DNA of 64,000 nt from Nocardioides acrostichi (GCF_015319165.1 NZ_JADIVZ010000002.1:434001-498000); one strand, 5' to 3'; positions 35,384-44,329 are shown, numbered from the stretch's first letter. The notes: generated by a model not told the origin, from the sequence alone. Translations and numbers: made by a program.

Positions 35384-37071
35384 GCCAGCACCACGCCTGC
35401 GTAGCGCTCGTCAAAGGTCAGCTCCTCGTGCCGTCCGGAAGCGACGACCCTGCCCTCGCTCACGAAGACCACGCGGTCGGCCGCGGCCAGCACTCCGGCG
35501 CTGGAGGTGATGACGATCGTCGTGTGGCGACCCGCGCGCAGGTCTCGCAGGCCCGCAGCGACGGCTGCCTCCGTCACCGCATCGAGCGCGCTCGTCGGCT
35601 CATCGAGCACCAGAACCGGTGGGTCGATGGCGAGGGCGCGCGCCAAGGACAGCCGTTGCCGTTGCCCACCGGAGAGGTTGCGGCCGCCCTGCAGCGATCC
35701 GAGCTCGCGAATCGAGTCGGCGACCTCCTCCGCGCGCGCGGCCACGAGAGCAGGGCCAGGGCGGGGGCCGAGGATGTCGGCCACGGGCTCGGTGAAGAGC
35801 GACGCGTCGTGCGGCACCACGACGACCCTCCGTCTCAGATCGTCGAGTGGGTACTGCTCGGCAGGCACGCCGTCGACCATCACGCGACCCGTTGCCGGGT
35901 CGTGGCGTCTGGCCAGCAGATCGAGCAGCTCCAAGCGCTCACCCAGGTCATCGACGACCATCGCGACGAACTCCCCCATGAGAACCCGGAGGTCGAGGCC
36001 GCGCAGATGACCTCCGTGGACACGCTCGACCCCGAGCGCGATCCCGTCCTGGCCGGGGACGGCCCCTGGCAGGTCCGCCGCGGGCTCGCCCACGGCGTAG
36101 TCAGTGTTCAGCAGATCGGCGATTCGGCGGGCCGACGCGTACGTCGTCGCGGCCAGCGCGCCGGCGTAGGCGATCCTGCTGACCGGGCCTACCAGGAACT
36201 GCGCGAGGCCGACTCCCGCGACGAGCTGTCCGGCGGTCAGCTCGCCCCGCATCGCCAGCAGCGCCCCGACAGCCGCGACGGCGACGAGCAGGAATCCGCC
36301 GATCGTGCTGGTGACACCCTCGAAGAGGGCTTCCGCCGCCCCGGCACGCACGCGTGCACGCCGGGAGACCTGACTCATCTCACGGTAGCGGTCCGCGGCC
36401 GTCTGCTCCGCCCCGATGCCGCCGAGCACGCGCAGGCCCTCGACCAGGTCGACCGCCACGGCCGCGGACTGAGCGGCCGCCTCCTGCTGAGCGGCGCTGC
36501 GCTGCTGCAGGGGACGCGCCAGGAGAGGTGCGACGAAGACCACGACCAGCACCGAGACCAAAGCGACGAGCCCGAGCAGGGGCGAGGTGACGAAGAGAGC
36601 GAGCGTCGCGACGCCGAGGGCCGCCAGGCCACTCACCCCGGAGGCGAGCGCGTGGACGCTGTTGCCCACCTCGGAGGCGTCGGAGCTCGCGATGCTCAGC
36701 GCCTCGCCGGTCGACCTCTCACCCTTCATCCCCCGCGGGTCCAGGAAGCGAGCGACGACGGCCTGACGGACGTCGTGCTCGGCTCGGGTGCAGGCGCGAA
36801 CGCCGACGGGGCCCGCGCCGTTCCCGCACGCGGAGAGGACGACATAGATGCCGGCCAGGAGGGCGATCCACGCCCAGGTGCCGGCCACCGAGCCGCGGGC
36901 GATCGCGTCATCGAGGGCAAGGCCGACGATGACGGGGGTGGATGCCTCGCAGATCTGATGGACGCTCACCATCAGTGTGGTCGCCCCGGCGCCCTTGCGA
37001 GAGCGGCGCAGGGCGAGCCGAGTCACCGACCACGCCGTCTGCACGGTCGGTCCGGGGCCGCTCGCGCTCAT
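35380..37071 (-). CDS. ABC transporter half-subunit with lost Walker A and intact LSGGQ (IrtA-like)
   Basis: 563 residues from the ATG at 37071 (a GTG at 37080 is possible). Exporter-type membrane domain, then a nucleotide-binding domain in which the Walker A position reads VVDDLGERLELLDLL, without Gly-Lys-Ser/Thr, whereas NLSGGQRQRLSLARAL and LVLDEPTSALD are perfect. Such a subunit cannot bind ATP normally in its own site but supplies the signature to the partner's Walker A. First gene of the pair; the iron box at 37151 lies 80 bp upstream, shared with the divergent siderophore-interacting protein gene. Confidence 0.85.
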   Translation of the reverse strand: MSASGPGPTVQTAWSVTRLALRRSRKGAGATTLMVSVHQICEASTPVIVGLALDDAIARGSVAGTWAWIALLAGIYVVLSACGNGAGPVGVRACTRAEHDVRQAVVARFLDPRGMKGERSTGEALSIASSDASEVGNSVHALASGVSGLAALGVATLALFVTSPLLGLVALVSVLVVVFVAPLLARPLQQRSAAQQEAAAQSAAVAVDLVEGLRVLGGIGAEQTAADRYREMSQVSRRARVRAGAAEALFEGVTSTIGGFLLVAVAAVGALLAMRGELTAGQLVAGVGLAQFLVGPVSRIAYAGALAATTYASARRIADLLNTDYAVGEPAADLPGAVPGQDGIALGVERVHGGHLRGLDLRVLMGEFVAMVVDDLGERLELLDLLARRHDPATGRVMVDGVPAEQYPLDDLRRRVVVVPHDASLFTEPVADILGPRPGPALVAARAEEVADSIRELGSLQGGRNLSGGQRQRLSLARALAIDPPVLVLDEPTSALDAVTEAAVAAGLRDLRAGRHTTIVITSSAGVLAAADRVVFVSEGRVVASGRHEELTFDERYAGVVLA

Positions 37072-37150
37072 GCGGTGCACGACGACGGGTTGCCGGACGC
37101 TTCGCCGCGCGGACGGATAAGCGGGCGAGCGAGATGACTCGGCATGACAC

Positions 37151-37169
37151 TAAGGTTAGCCTGGCCTTA
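37151..37169. promoter_or_regulatory. DtxR/IdeR-type iron box 1
   Basis: TAAGGTTAGCCTGGCCTTA closely resembles the 19-bp DtxR/IdeR consensus. It lies in the divergent interval, so iron-loaded repressor could shut off both the ABC pair and the siderophore-interacting protein. Confidence 0.75.
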
Positions 37170-37185
37170 ATAGACAGGAGTTCCC

Positions 37186-37260
37186 GTGTCCGATCCTCAG
37201 GCGCCCGTCGGTGGGTGGACAGACCCGCCCACCCTCGCTCGACGGGTGTCGTCGACGTGA
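37186..37260 (+). CDS. Possible 24-residue leader peptide coupled to the siderophore-interacting gene
   Basis: GTG at 37186, 5 nt after AGGAG, opens a frame of 24 codons (begins MSDPQAPVGGW) that stops at TGA 37258-37260, overlapping the GTG proposed for the next gene (GTGA). This is the only good RBS after the iron box, so ribosomes may reach the main gene by coupling. A frameshifted former N-terminus is the alternative. Confidence 0.35.
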   Translation: MSDPQAPVGGWTDPPTLARRVSST

Positions 37261-38132
37261 AGGTCCTGCCCATGCGGGTCGCCCACGCAGAGGTCGTGGA
37301 CGTCACCGACCTCACGCCCGGCATGCGCCGCGTCGTGCTCGGTGGCCCGGGACTGGCGGACTACGAGTCGACCGGTGTCGGTGACGAGTACGTCCGCGTT
37401 CTCTTCCCGCGTGTTCCGCAAGAGCGCCCTGCGCTGCCGGGAATCCTCGGTAGTCATGTCGACTACTCGACGATCGATGTCGGACAGTTGCGTTGCTACA
37501 CGGTGCGCGCCCACGAGCCAGGACGTGTGAGCATCGATGTCGTTCTGCACGAGGGTGGTGTCGCGGCGAGCTGGGCCCGCCAGGCCGCCGTCGGCCAGGT
37601 CGTGGTGATCAACACCCCGGTCGGGCTATACGACCCTCCCGAGGACATCGCGTGGCAGGTGCTGGTCGCCGACCATGCCGGCGTGCCGGCGGCGCTGCGC
37701 ATCATGGAGCAGTCGGCGCACGTGCGCACCGTCGCCGTCTTGGAGGTGCCGGGGCCGGACTACGTGCTGCCGACCCCTCCGGCGGCGGAGGTGCGCTGGC
37801 TCTACGGGGGCAACGGCGCGGCTCCGAGCGCACTCGAGAACGTGGTCCGCGCGTTGCCGCCCTCGACCCTCGGAGAGGGGTACGTGTGGGTGGCCGGAGA
37901 GACCAGGGCCCTGCGCCCGATCCGCGCCTATCTGCGTCGCGAGCTGGGGCTGCCCGCGACGGCCTACAAGATCGTCGGCTACTGGACCCGAGGGGCCGAG
38001 GAATGGCGCGAGCGCTACGAGGCCCTCCCCGAGGACGTCCGCCGCGAGCTCGAGGCGATGTGGGAGAGCGGGCGCGACGAGGAGGAGATCGAGGACGACT
38101 ACGAGCTGCGGCTCGATGAGTTGGGACTCTGA
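37257..38132 (+). CDS. Siderophore-interacting FAD-binding protein (ferri-siderophore reductase)
   Basis: 291 residues. SIP-family features: MRRVVLGGPGLADY, the FAD-binding LRCYTVRAHEPGRVSIDVVLHEGG (R-x-Y-T/S) with the GVAASWA segment, and C-terminal YVWVAGETRALRPIRAYLRRELG followed by YKIVGYWTRGAEE. Such proteins reduce Fe(III)-siderophores with NAD(P)H to release iron in the cytoplasm. In IrtA this domain is fused to the transporter; here it is separate and divergent. Start GTG 37257 is chosen by overlap with the leader frame; ATG 37272 is possible. Confidence 0.85.
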   Translation: MKVLPMRVAHAEVVDVTDLTPGMRRVVLGGPGLADYESTGVGDEYVRVLFPRVPQERPALPGILGSHVDYSTIDVGQLRCYTVRAHEPGRVSIDVVLHEGGVAASWARQAAVGQVVVINTPVGLYDPPEDIAWQVLVADHAGVPAALRIMEQSAHVRTVAVLEVPGPDYVLPTPPAAEVRWLYGGNGAAPSALENVVRALPPSTLGEGYVWVAGETRALRPIRAYLRRELGLPATAYKIVGYWTRGAEEWRERYEALPEDVRRELEAMWESGRDEEEIEDDYELRLDELGL

Positions 38133-38187
38133 GCGCCGCTGTCGCCTGGAGGCGGCGGTCAGGGCGGTTGGACCGAAGGCAACTGTG

Positions 38188-38206
38188 TAAGGTAAGCCTT
38201 ACCTAA
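38188..38206. promoter_or_regulatory. DtxR/IdeR-type iron box 2
   Basis: TAAGGTAAGCCTTACCTAA, palindromic except for its centre, 20 bp before the ATG of the first binding lipoprotein. Confidence 0.8.
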
Positions 38207-38226
38207 AAATGAGAGGTTGTCGTCCC

Positions 38227-39261
38227 ATGATCGTGTCTCGCTTCCTGCGCGCCGTGTGCGCGATGGTGCTGGTGACCGCCGCGGTGGCGTGCGGATCCGC
38301 CGATCGCACGGAAGGAGCCAAGGAGACGGCGTCCGCGAGTTCGGACGATGCGGTGTTCCCGGTCTCGGTCGAACATCGTTTCGGCGAGACCGTGGTGCCG
38401 GCTCGGCCGCAGCGTGTGGTCAGCGTCGGCGTCACCGAACAAGACGTCCTTCTCCAGCTGGGGATCGTGCCGGTCGCGGTGACCGAGTGGTACGGCGACC
38501 AGCCCGACGCGACCTGGCCGTGGGCCCACGACCTGCTCGACGGCGCCCATCCGGAGGTTCTGACCACCAGCGACGGCTTCGAGATCGAGAAGATCGCCGC
38601 CTTGGATCCCGATCTGATCATCGGCGTCAACGCGGGGATGACCGAGCAGGACTACCGGACGCTCTCCCAGATCGCGCCCACCGTCGTCAGCGTGCCCGGA
38701 TCCACCCGGTACTTCTCGCCTTGGCGGGACCAGGTGCGTCAGATCGCCCGTGCCGTGGGGCGAGAGGCCGAGGGAGACCGGATCGTCGACGCCGTCGCCC
38801 AACGCTACGCCGAGGTGGCGGCCGACCACCCGCAGTGGCAGGGCATGACCGCCACCTTCTCCCAGGGTGGCCCTTCCGACAACCAGCTCTACGTCTATCC
38901 CGATGGGCTGAGCACCGAGTTCCTCAGCGACCTGGGATTCACGATGACCAAGGGGCTGGAGAAGTTCGCGGCCGACTCGGACTCCCAGGCGCTCATCTCG
39001 GCGGAGAACGTCGGGCTCATCGACGCCGACGTGATCGTCTTCGCCACCGAGAGCCGTGAGCAGTTCGACCAGCTGCAGGACTTCGGCACCGTCCCCCTGC
39101 TCGAGGCGGTCGCGGAGAACCGGGCCGTCTACACCGACGAGGTGATGGCCGGTGCCACCTACTTCAGCACCCCGCTCAGTCTCGACTACCTGCTCGAGCG
39201 CCTGACTCCGATGCTCGAGGCAGCATCACAAGGAAAGGAACCACGTGCCTATCCCTCCTGA
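38227..39261 (+). CDS. Iron-siderophore binding lipoprotein 1 (FepB/FhuD-like)
   Basis: 344 residues from ATG 38227, preceded by GAGAGG; an in-frame ATG at 38209 would lie directly against the iron box and is less likely. Sec lipoprotein signal with lipobox VTAAVAC. Class III periplasmic-binding fold: VVPARPQRVVSVGVTEQDVLLQLG, FEIEKIAALDPDLIIG and the long connecting helix. It delivers ferric siderophore to the FecCD permeases encoded at 41255-43395. Iron-regulated through box 2. Confidence 0.9.
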   Translation: MIVSRFLRAVCAMVLVTAAVACGSADRTEGAKETASASSDDAVFPVSVEHRFGETVVPARPQRVVSVGVTEQDVLLQLGIVPVAVTEWYGDQPDATWPWAHDLLDGAHPEVLTTSDGFEIEKIAALDPDLIIGVNAGMTEQDYRTLSQIAPTVVSVPGSTRYFSPWRDQVRQIARAVGREAEGDRIVDAVAQRYAEVAADHPQWQGMTATFSQGGPSDNQLYVYPDGLSTEFLSDLGFTMTKGLEKFAADSDSQALISAENVGLIDADVIVFATESREQFDQLQDFGTVPLLEAVAENRAVYTDEVMAGATYFSTPLSLDYLLERLTPMLEAASQGKEPRAYPS

Positions 39262-40345
39262 CATCGCGACGGGCCGCCGGCGATTCCTCGCCGGACTCTC
39301 CCTCCTCGCCCTGGCCCCCGGGCTGGCCGCTTGCGGGAGCGGTGCCGACGACTCCGGGCCCTCGGGTGGCGCAGACTCCGAGAACGGAACCCAGGACGGA
39401 ACCGAGGACGGAACCGAGGACGGAGCCTTCCCCGTCACCATCGAGCACAAGTACGGCTCGACCACGATCGACCGAGCTCCCGAGCGCGTCGTGTGCGTGG
39501 GACTCACCGACCAGGACACGCTGATGGCACTGGGCACCGTGCCCGTCGCCATCACCTACTGGTTCGGCGACGAGAGCCTGCACGGCATCTACCCCTGGGC
39601 CGAGGACTACCTGGGTGAGGCGGATCCGCCGACAGTGCTCAAGGACAGCGACGGCATCGAGATCGAGAAGGTCGCCGCACTGGCCCCCGACCTCATCATC
39701 GGTCAGTACTCCGGCATGAGTGCGGCAGACTACAAGAAGCTCTCCGCCCTCGGTGTCCCCGTCGTCGCCCAGAACGGTGACTACGCCGACTACGGCACCC
39801 CCTGGGACGTCGCCGCGCTCACCCTCGGCACCGCGATCGGCAAGCCCGAGGCCGCGCAGCGCCTGGTCGACGCGGCGAAGGAGAGCATCTCCCAGGCGGC
39901 CGCAGCCCACCCCGAGTTCGAGGGCGAGACCGCGGCCGTCGTCACGCCGTACGAGGGGCTCTTCATCTACGGGCCCGAGGATCCTCGCTCCCAGCTGTTG
40001 ACCCAGCTCGGCTTCACGCTGCATCCCCTGATCACCGGTGCCGACGACAGCGAGTTCGGCATCTCGCTGAGCAGCGAACGCACCACCGACCTCGGTGATG
40101 CCGGCGCCGTGGTGTGGATCGACTACAGCGGTGACAAGCAGATCGATCGCCTCTGGGAGGGCACGACCGCCTACGATGAGGGCCGCTGGTTCGACATCAA
40201 CGGCGACGACAGTCCCGACTACTACGTCGCCCACAGCTTCGTGACGCCGCTCAGCATCCCCTACCTCGTCGAGCGCTACGTGCCCCAGCTCTCGGCTGCC
40301 GTCGACGGCGACCCGCAGACCGCGGTCCCGGCCGTCAGGGACTGA
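39245..40345 (+). CDS. Iron-siderophore binding lipoprotein 2, Tat-type signal
   Basis: 366 residues from a GTG (39245) with AAAGGAA upstream, overlapping lipoprotein 1 by 17 bp. The signal has twin arginines and a lipobox: GRRRFLAGLSLLALAPGLAAC, implying Tat export then lipidation, unlike its Sec-type neighbour. Binding-protein fold as in the first (APERVVCVGLTDQDTLMALG, IEIEKVAALAPDLIIG). The linker after the Cys contains a perfect 12-bp tandem repeat encoding DGTE. A paralog that may bind a different siderophore. Confidence 0.9.
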   Translation: MPIPPDIATGRRRFLAGLSLLALAPGLAACGSGADDSGPSGGADSENGTQDGTEDGTEDGAFPVTIEHKYGSTTIDRAPERVVCVGLTDQDTLMALGTVPVAITYWFGDESLHGIYPWAEDYLGEADPPTVLKDSDGIEIEKVAALAPDLIIGQYSGMSAADYKKLSALGVPVVAQNGDYADYGTPWDVAALTLGTAIGKPEAAQRLVDAAKESISQAAAAHPEFEGETAAVVTPYEGLFIYGPEDPRSQLLTQLGFTLHPLITGADDSEFGISLSSERTTDLGDAGAVVWIDYSGDKQIDRLWEGTTAYDEGRWFDINGDDSPDYYVAHSFVTPLSIPYLVERYVPQLSAAVDGDPQTAVPAVRD

Positions 40346-40412
40346 GCGGGCGCCGAGACGGCCGGCCCTCTGCCTGGTCCCGGTGCGAGAGGGCGTGGCC
40401 GGGGTGGTGCGG

Positions 40413-41258
40413 TCACGAGTGCGACACGTGAGAGCGCGCGTCCGGCAGGCCGGAGGAGCGGTGGGAGATCGGGATGACGAGGGGCAGGCCAGTCCGGGGA
40501 TCGGGCACGACGTCGGCGGAGAGGCCGAACGTGTCGTCCAGCAGTCTCGGGGTGAAGACCTCGGCGGGTGCGCCGGTGGCGGCGATCGTGCCGTCCTTCA
40601 TGGCCACGATGAGGTCGCTGTAGCGGGCCGCGAGGTTGAGATCGTGCAGGACCATCACGATGGTGCGCTGCCGCTCGCGATTGAGACGGGTGACGAGGTC
40701 GAGCACCTCGATCTGGTGGGCGAGATCGAGATAGGTGGTGGGCTCGTCGAGCAGCACGAGGTCGGTGTCTTGCGCCAGGGTCATCGCGATCCACGCCCGC
40801 TGTCGCTGACCCCCCGACAGCTTCTCCAGCGGCCTCTCGCCGAGATGTGCGGTGTCGGTCATCGTGAGGGCAGCGGTCACGACCTCCTCGTCGTGGCGAG
40901 ACCACTGGCTGAACCAGCGCTGGTGGGGATGCCTTCCGCGGGCGACCAGGTCGCGCACGAGCAGGCCGTCGGGCGCGACCGGGCTCTGTGGCAGCAGCGC
41001 GAGTCTGCGGGCCACCTCCTTGGTGGCGAGGTCGTGCATCGGGCCGCCGTCGAGCAGCACGGACCCGCTGGTCGGGGTCAGCAGGCGCGCCATGGTCCGC
41101 AGGAGCGTGGACTTGCCGCATCCGTTGGGGCCCACGATCGTCGTCACGCGGCCGTCCGGGATCGCCAGTGTCAGGTTGCGCACGATCGGCTCCTCGCCGT
41201 ACCCGACGGTCACGGACTCGGCGCGCAGTCGGGTGCCCTGAGTCGGGTTCGTCGTCAT
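40413..41258 (-). CDS. Iron-siderophore ABC transporter ATP-binding protein (FecE/FepC-like)
   Basis: 281 residues. Walker A GPNGCGKST, signature LSGGQRQRAWIAM, Walker B LVLLDEPT and switch His VLHDLN are all present, with the FepC-type HPHQRWFSQWSRHDEE segment. ATG at 41258 overlaps the upstream permease stop (ATGA). It energises import through the two FecCD permeases. Convergent with the second binding-protein gene. Confidence 0.9.
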   Translation of the reverse strand: MTTNPTQGTRLRAESVTVGYGEEPIVRNLTLAIPDGRVTTIVGPNGCGKSTLLRTMARLLTPTSGSVLLDGGPMHDLATKEVARRLALLPQSPVAPDGLLVRDLVARGRHPHQRWFSQWSRHDEEVVTAALTMTDTAHLGERPLEKLSGGQRQRAWIAMTLAQDTDLVLLDEPTTYLDLAHQIEVLDLVTRLNRERQRTIVMVLHDLNLAARYSDLIVAMKDGTIAATGAPAEVFTPRLLDDTFGLSADVVPDPRTGLPLVIPISHRSSGLPDARSHVSHS

Positions 41259-42349
41259 GTCGAGATCCTTCGATTGGAGCGGAGCAGGAGCCAGATCAGA
41301 TAGGGCGCACCGACCGCCGAGGTCACCAGGCCGGCCGGGACCGATGTCAAGAGCACGCGGGTCACCACGTCGGAGGTCACGACCAGGCACGCCCCCCACA
41401 CCATCGAGGCCACCATCGGGGGGCGTGAGCCCCCGACCAGGCGGAGCGCGATCTGCGGCACGACGAGCGCCACGAACGAGAGCGGGCCAACCGCCGCCAC
41501 GGCCACCGCGGCCAGCCCCACGGCAGTGAGCAGGGTCAACAGTTCGGTCGTCTGTAGACGGACACCGAGCCCTCGAGCCGGATCGTCGCCCAGTTGCTGC
41601 GCGTTCAGCGGGTGCGCGAGGAGCAGCGCGAGCGGGACCAACGCGAGGAGCGTCCATATCAGCGGCCAGGCCTGGTCCCATCCGCGCGCGTTGAGTGAGC
41701 CGTTGAGCCAGACCTGAGCGGAGACGGCGTCTTGGATGCGGGCGTGCACGAGCAGGTAGGACGTCAGCGCGGTGAGCACGAAGGAGAGACCGATGCCGAT
41801 GAGGATGAGTCGCTGACCGTCGATGCCGCGCCGCCACGACAGCGCGTACAGCAGAACGGCCGAACCCAGGCCGCCCCCGAACGCCGCCATGGGCACTCCG
41901 ACCTGCTGGAGGAGGCCGGAGGGCAGGCCCCCATCGTTGCCCGTCGACCCCGTCATGACGATGACCGCCACGGCGCCGACCGCGGCCCCCTGATTGACGC
42001 CCAGGATGTCGGGGCTGGCCAGCGGGTTGCGGGCGAAGGTCTGCGTCATGGCGCCGGCCAGGCCGAGTGCGAGCCCGACCAGGACCGCGACGAGCGTCTG
42101 GGGGAGCCGCAGGTGCAGCACGATGAAGCGCTGCCCGGTGTCGCCGCCTCCGAGCAGCGTGGAGACCACCTCGGAGAGGGGGATCTGGAAGTCGCCGTGG
42201 GAGAGGTCCACCGCGACCAGGACGGCCAGCAGGAGAAGGCCGACCAGGCTGACGGCGCCCGCGCGAAGCGGCACCTGCCACGAGAGGACTCCGAGGCGCA
42301 GGGTACCGGGCCGCGAGGGCGCGATGGGCGCGGCGGTCGGCTCACTCAT
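41255..42349 (-). CDS. FecCD-family siderophore permease 2
   Basis: 364 residues, about ten hydrophobic segments. Family motifs RLPQTLVAVLVGLALGLAGA near residue 85, QTFARNPLASPDILGVNQGA, and the ATPase-contact region ARGLGVRLQTTELLTL. Pairs with the adjacent permease to form the membrane channel. Its ATG and the stop of the upstream permease share one base. Confidence 0.9.
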   Translation of the reverse strand: MSEPTAAPIAPSRPGTLRLGVLSWQVPLRAGAVSLVGLLLLAVLVAVDLSHGDFQIPLSEVVSTLLGGGDTGQRFIVLHLRLPQTLVAVLVGLALGLAGAMTQTFARNPLASPDILGVNQGAAVGAVAVIVMTGSTGNDGGLPSGLLQQVGVPMAAFGGGLGSAVLLYALSWRRGIDGQRLILIGIGLSFVLTALTSYLLVHARIQDAVSAQVWLNGSLNARGWDQAWPLIWTLLALVPLALLLAHPLNAQQLGDDPARGLGVRLQTTELLTLLTAVGLAAVAVAAVGPLSFVALVVPQIALRLVGGSRPPMVASMVWGACLVVTSDVVTRVLLTSVPAGLVTSAVGAPYLIWLLLRSNRRIST

Positions 42350-43395
42350 CAGATGCGCACCATCCGCGAGCGACGGACGAGCCAGATGAACACGGGACCT
42401 CCGACCAACGCCATGACGATGCCGACCTGGAGTTCGGCCGGCCGGACCACCACTCGGCCGAGGATGTCGGTGGCGATCACGAGGAGGGCGCCGATGAGCG
42501 CGGAGTAGGGGAGCACCCAGCGATAGTCGACGCCGGAGAAGAAGCGGGCGACGTGTGGGACCACCAGGCCGACGAAGCCGACCGGACCGCATGCGGCGGT
42601 CGCCGCGCCGGTGAGCAGCATGACGGCGAGGATCCCGACGACCTTATGGCGCATCGGGTGGAGTCCCAGCGAGGCGGCGACGTCGTCCCCGAGTTGGAGC
42701 AGGTTCAGCGTCGAGGCGCTGACGGCGGCCAACAGCATGCCGACCAGCAGGAAGGGCAGCACCTCGAGCAGGACGTCCAGATCGCGTCCGGCCACCGAGC
42801 CGACCGCCCAGAACCGGTAGTCGTCGAGCGTGTCGACGTCGCGGAGCAGGATCGCCTGGGCCACGGAGTAGAGCAGGGCGCTCACGGCTGTCCCGGCGAG
42901 GACGAGCGAGACCGGGTTAGGCCCGCCACGGCTCGAGCCGATGGCGAAGACGGCGGCGGAGGCCAGACCCGCCCCGGCGAGGGCGAACCAGGCGTAACCG
43001 GAGAGCTGGGTGATCCCGAAGGCGTAGATGCCCACGACCACCGCGAAGGATGCCCCCGCCTCGACGCCGAGCAGCCCCGGGTCGGCGAGTGGGTTGCGGG
43101 TGTGTCCCTGCATGAGTGCGCCGGCGGTTCCCAGGGCGGTGCCGACGGCCAGGCCCAGGGCGGTTCGCGGCACGCGCAGGGTGTGCACGATCATCGATGC
43201 GTCCGAGCCGTCGGGGTGGAGCAGCACGTGTAGAACCGTGCCGAGCGGGATGCTCCTGCTGCCGACCGCGAGGCTGAGCAGGCAGGCGAGGACGAGCAGG
43301 CCGCCGAGCACCACGAGGCCGACGAGGCTCCCTCGGGTCACCGCGGGCGCACGCTGGGCGGGCGCGGCGGCCACGGGCGCGGGAGTAGCCGACAT
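42349..43395 (-). CDS. FecCD-family siderophore permease 1
   Basis: 348 residues. Motifs RVPRTALGLAVGTALGTAGA, MQGHTRNPLADPGLLGVEAGA and AASLGLHPMRHKVVGIL identify FecCD. First gene of a three-gene operon (permease, permease, ATPase) that begins 21 bp below iron box 3. Confidence 0.9.
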   Translation of the reverse strand: MSATPAPVAAAPAQRAPAVTRGSLVGLVVLGGLLVLACLLSLAVGSRSIPLGTVLHVLLHPDGSDASMIVHTLRVPRTALGLAVGTALGTAGALMQGHTRNPLADPGLLGVEAGASFAVVVGIYAFGITQLSGYAWFALAGAGLASAAVFAIGSSRGGPNPVSLVLAGTAVSALLYSVAQAILLRDVDTLDDYRFWAVGSVAGRDLDVLLEVLPFLLVGMLLAAVSASTLNLLQLGDDVAASLGLHPMRHKVVGILAVMLLTGAATAACGPVGFVGLVVPHVARFFSGVDYRWVLPYSALIGALLVIATDILGRVVVRPAELQVGIVMALVGGPVFIWLVRRSRMVRI

Positions 43396-43415
43396 GCACT
43401 CTCCTCCGACATCAG

Positions 43416-43434
43416 TTAGGTCAGGCTAACCTTA
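43416..43434. promoter_or_regulatory. DtxR/IdeR-type iron box 3
   Basis: TTAGGTCAGGCTAACCTTA, a close match to the TTAGGTTAGGCTAACCTAA consensus, 21 bp upstream of the permease ATG. Confidence 0.8.
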
Positions 43435-43483
43435 TCGTGCCGCGATCGGCGTCGGACTCCGTGACATCGAGGCGAGCGGGGCC

Positions 43484-44329
43484 TCAGTCGTAGGTGTAGA
43501 AGCCGCGGCCCGTCTTGCGGCCCAGCAGGCCGGCGTCGACCATGCGCGCCAGCAGCGGGGGAGCGGCGTAGAGGGGCTCCTTGAACTCCTCGTAGAGCGA
43601 CTCGGCGACGGCCTTGGTGGTGTCGAGACCGATGAGGTCGGCCAGGGCCAGCGGGCCCTGGGGGTGTGCGGCGCCGAGGACGAGGCCGCGGTCGATGTCT
43701 TCGGCGGAGGCGAAGCCGGACTCCATCATCCGGATCGCCGAGAGGATGAACGGGACGAGCAGCGCGTTGACGACGAAGCCGGCGCGGTCTTGGCAGTCGA
43801 TCGCCTGCTTGCCGAGCGTCTCCTGCACCCAGGTACGGGCGCGCTCGGTGGTCGCCTCGGCCGTCATGAGCGAGGGTACGAGCTCGACCAGGCTCAGCAC
43901 GGGCACCGGGTTGAAGAAGTGGATGCCCATCACCTGCTGCGGGCGCGAGGTCACCACGCCCAGCTTCATGATCGGGATCGACGAGGTGTTGCTCGCCAGG
44001 ATCGCCTCCGGGTCGCTCACGATCTCGTCGAGCCGCTGGAACAGGGCCGTCTTGGCCGCCTCGTCCTCCACGATCGCCTCGACGACGACCTCGCGGTCGG
44101 CGAGGGCCTCGAGGTCGGTCACGACGCGGATGCGGCCGAGCACCTCGCTCGCGGACTCGATCTTGCCGCGGCTCTCGGCCCGCGTGAGCGACTGCTCCAG
44201 CCGCGTCCGGCCCCGCCCGGCCGCCGCGTCGTCGCCCTCGACCACCACGACCTCGCTGCCGCTGCGCGCCGCGACCTCCGCGATGCCCGCACCCATCAGG
44301 CCGCACCCGACCACTCCGACTCGCTCCAC
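43484..44329 (-). CDS. 3-hydroxyacyl-CoA (3-hydroxybutyryl-CoA) dehydrogenase
   Basis: 281 residues from the GTG at 44329, which has GAGGAGGAG just upstream and places the Rossmann motif GVVGCGLMGAGIAEVAARSG at the N-terminus as in the family. The SNTSSIPI and MGIHFFNPVPV segments contain the catalytic Ser/Asn and His region; FVVNALLVPF and DLIGLDT follow. It oxidises (S)-3-hydroxyacyl-CoA with NAD+ in butyrate, PHB or beta-oxidation metabolism. Divergent from the TetR gene, its likely regulator. Confidence 0.9.
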   Translation of the reverse strand: MERVGVVGCGLMGAGIAEVAARSGSEVVVVEGDDAAAGRGRTRLEQSLTRAESRGKIESASEVLGRIRVVTDLEALADREVVVEAIVEDEAAKTALFQRLDEIVSDPEAILASNTSSIPIMKLGVVTSRPQQVMGIHFFNPVPVLSLVELVPSLMTAEATTERARTWVQETLGKQAIDCQDRAGFVVNALLVPFILSAIRMMESGFASAEDIDRGLVLGAAHPQGPLALADLIGLDTTKAVAESLYEEFKEPLYAAPPLLARMVDAGLLGRKTGRGFYTYD

